From assembly GCA_014584345.1 (NCBI GenBank), contig JACTNB010000014.1, positions 53,893 to 117,892 on the forward strand: a stretch of DNA of 64,000 nt, in the 5' to 3' direction. A program made the position numbers and the translations under genes. The notes beneath the pieces are model-generated. The model saw only the letters and a list, made by a program, of their open reading frames with translations, was not told the origin of the DNA and did no database searches. This DNA is from Planctomycetota bacterium (GTDB lineage: Bacteria > Planctomycetota > Planctomycetia > Planctomycetales > Planctomycetaceae). Below, one piece after another: positions 62,143 through 64,000 of the stretch (position 1 is its first letter; every line of letters starts with the position of its first letter).

Positions 62143-63798
62143 ATGGAGCTGGCGAACAACGCGAAAAAAACAGTTATGCCGCCTCGCCCCCGGACTATTC
62201 TGCGAGCCAGCGCCGTTGGTGAATGTGTGGCCATGCTGATGTTCGTGCAGGCCGTATTCACCTTCGGAGCATGGATCGCCGCCGCTCCACTGACGCTGAC
62301 TCCCTGGTTAATACTTCCTTCGTCATTGTGGGTTGTACTACGAAGCGTGGGGTACGGCAGCGGCCGTGTGGCCACATTCACCGGGACGGTTTGCGCGATC
62401 TTTCTTGCCTGGTTAGCTGCGGGCAGCACAGACGCCTCGCTACCGAATTGGCTGACCCGCGGACCCTTATCGCCGTGGGCCACAGCTGTCGTTCTAGTTG
62501 CAATTCTGATTATCGATCTCTGCGACATTCCATGGAGCCGAGGTTTGTCATGGCAGGAGACCAGAGTCGCCGTGCGTCGCTTTCTGTTGAGATTTTGGGG
62601 ATGGGGACTGGGAGCTCTGTTCGTCGTCTACATGATCATTATCCCGGGCGTCGACGCGATACTCGACCAGTTCGGCGAGCCCGAGCCGACATCGGTTGTT
62701 CTGGAAGACTTGACGTTTGCTGAAGCCGTGCTGCTCCGAGCGACGGAAGCGTTTACAGCCGTTTGGTTCTTCATTCTTGGAGCAACTGTCGGGAGCTTTC
62801 TGAACGTTGTTGTCTATCGGACGCCGAGGGGAGAATCCCTGATCCGCAACGCGTCTGCTTGCCCGAAGTGCGGGACGCCAATTGCCGGGCGGGACAACAT
62901 TCCGATTCTCGGCTGGCTCTGGCTCAAAGGCCGATGTCGCGCATGTCAGTTATCAATTTCCGCGCGTTACCCCATTGTAGAGGCTCTGGTCGGCACCATT
63001 TTCCTTGTGTTCCTGTTCGCCGAGTTGTTGTCGGGGGGGATCAACCTTCCGGAACGCACTCCAAATACCTACGCAGGCGTGGTATGGATTATCTTCTACA
63101 CCAAGTGGGACCTTATTGGCCATTACCTGTTTCACTGCCTGCTGTTGACTGCCTTGCTGACGTGGAGTTTGATCAGCTACGACGGGCAGCGGGTTCCCGT
63201 CCGTTTAATCGGTACCACGTTCGCGATCGCGGTAGTTCCTGTGATGATCTGGCCGGGGCTCTCGCTTGTGTCTTGGGGGCCCGATGGATTATGGAAACCG
63301 ACGATGAGCGATTCGCTGACTGCTGTCGGATTTGGCACAATCGCCGGACTGATTTCCGGTTGGGGTGTGAGCTTCCTGCTGAACTGGAAGCGGAAGCAGT
63401 CCTGCCCTCTGATGGACCGCGAGTTTCTCGCCGGGACTTCGCTGGTGGGAGCGATGCTTGGCTGGCAGGCGGGATTGAGCGTGGTTGCTCTCGCCCTGCT
63501 TGTGCGGCTCGCTCAGCTTTCGTTACTTGGGCGTAGTTCTTCGACTCTTTTTAGAAACTGGCCACTCACCGGTTCTTTGCTGATTGCCACGGTGATCCAA
63601 CTCCTGACATGGCGTCTGCTGGCGACCCATCTTTCTGGATGGTGGCCTGTCCTTGGCGTATCCGTTTCGGCGCTCGCCACCTGGGGCATTTTCACGATCG
63701 CTTTGATTACCGCGATCCGGCTGATTCGTATTCGTAATCAAGACCGGTCGTCCTGCGGACTCGAGGAGGATCGTACCGCCGTCGCCAACAGGTCCTGA
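62143..63798 (+). CDS. Prepilin-peptidase-like (A24) membrane protein, divergent second active-site motif
   Basis: A 551-residue integral membrane protein. An N-terminal extension with several helices (about 20-185) precedes the A24 N-terminal domain: FILGATVGSFLNVVVYRTPRG, then CPKCG (about 239) and CRACQ (about 265) forming the zinc ribbon, with RYPIVEALVG after it. The first catalytic Asp is present in LISYDGQRVP (about 346). The usual second motif GxGD is not evident; CPLMDREFLAGTSLVGAMLGWQ lies where it would be, with an Asp but no GxG. It may therefore process pseudopilins by an altered site, methylate only, or be inactive. ATG 62143 is provisional; upstream codons in frame are not helix-like. 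Confidence 0.8.
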   Translation: MELANNAKKTVMPPRPRTILRASAVGECVAMLMFVQAVFTFGAWIAAAPLTLTPWLILPSSLWVVLRSVGYGSGRVATFTGTVCAIFLAWLAAGSTDASLPNWLTRGPLSPWATAVVLVAILIIDLCDIPWSRGLSWQETRVAVRRFLLRFWGWGLGALFVVYMIIIPGVDAILDQFGEPEPTSVVLEDLTFAEAVLLRATEAFTAVWFFILGATVGSFLNVVVYRTPRGESLIRNASACPKCGTPIAGRDNIPILGWLWLKGRCRACQLSISARYPIVEALVGTIFLVFLFAELLSGGINLPERTPNTYAGVVWIIFYTKWDLIGHYLFHCLLLTALLTWSLISYDGQRVPVRLIGTTFAIAVVPVMIWPGLSLVSWGPDGLWKPTMSDSLTAVGFGTIAGLISGWGVSFLLNWKRKQSCPLMDREFLAGTSLVGAMLGWQAGLSVVALALLVRLAQLSLLGRSSSTLFRNWPLTGSLLIATVIQLLTWRLLATHLSGWWPVLGVSVSALATWGIFTIALITAIRLIRIRNQDRSSCGLEEDRTAVANRS

Positions 63799-63857
63799 AT
63801 TATATTGAGAAGCATAATGATCCAATTGGTGAAGAAACGTCCTGTCACGCTGCTGAC

Positions 63858-64000
63858 TCATCCCCAGTTTGGTGAGGCTTTTTGGATAGCGGCTATCAGT
63901 AACTGAAATGCTTGCATGGGTATGAGTTGCGTCAGGCCGAGCATGCGGCGGGCGATCGATAGCACGCTCAGTTCATTGTCCCGTTTGTTGGTGCTCCAAT
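63858..64000 (-). mobile_element. Possible transposase C-terminal fragment (window edge)
   Basis: The last 47 codons read on the minus strand give WSTNKRDNELSVLSIARRML, then GLTQLIPMQAFQLLIAAIQK and a stop at 63858. The WSTNKRDNELxxLSIARRMLGL pattern resembles C-terminal tails of DDE transposases, but the family cannot be named. The gene continues beyond the window's right edge. Confidence 0.45.

Overview
The window reads as a Planctomycetota chromosome, most likely class Planctomycetia. The case rests on family content: three DUF1559 pseudopilins, an ECF sigma factor paired with a serine/threonine kinase, a PVC-type multidomain protein ending in cytochrome c, a sulfatase, a Tat-exported Gfo/Idh/MocA oxidoreductase, three FG-GAP/UnbV (CRTAC1-like) proteins and a lipid A gene. 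No rRNA, tRNA or CRISPR array was seen. Transposable DNA is limited to a possible transposase tail at the right edge. Intergenic DNA carries small palindromic repeats and two decayed gene remnants.

Left part (0-24 kb): an ABC-F ATPase; a cytochrome c'-like protein; a STAS-like protein; an efflux operon on the minus strand (outer-membrane factor, membrane-fusion protein, ABC ATPase) with no permease gene and a 287-bp overlap between its first two genes; a DnaJ-type chaperone; then a catabolic block with a Gfo/Idh/MocA oxidoreductase, a sulfatase, a 1708-residue secreted multidomain protein, an esterase-fold protein whose nucleophile position is Gly, and a lactonase-type propeller. A 45-codon SEC-C-like reading frame lies between the oxidoreductase and the sulfatase.

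Middle (24-39 kb): a truncated 148-bp copy of the 3' end of a membrane-protein gene found 6.8 kb away; an FHA protein; a pseudopilin; the sigma factor/kinase operon, in which the kinase is fused to FGE-like and DUF1080-like domains; a membrane pyrophosphatase with the K+-dependent signature; a ceramidase-like protein; a small conserved-looking protein; and lpxB.

Right part (39-53 kb) is the most unusual section. It holds three CRTAC1-like secreted beta-propeller proteins together with an integral-membrane, five-c-heme, TPR protein. The heme protein and one propeller form a tight operon, and a TPR protein and another propeller form a second. I read this as a candidate cell-envelope redox or adhesion system. 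Next come an exopolysaccharide operon (Wza-like export protein, Wzc-like tyrosine autokinase with a Tyr-Gly tail, Wzy-like polymerase/ligase), a Cys/His-rich small protein, another pseudopilin, a decayed TPR remnant, and a prepilin-peptidase-like protein that keeps its zinc-finger loop and one catalytic Asp but lacks a clear GxGD motif.
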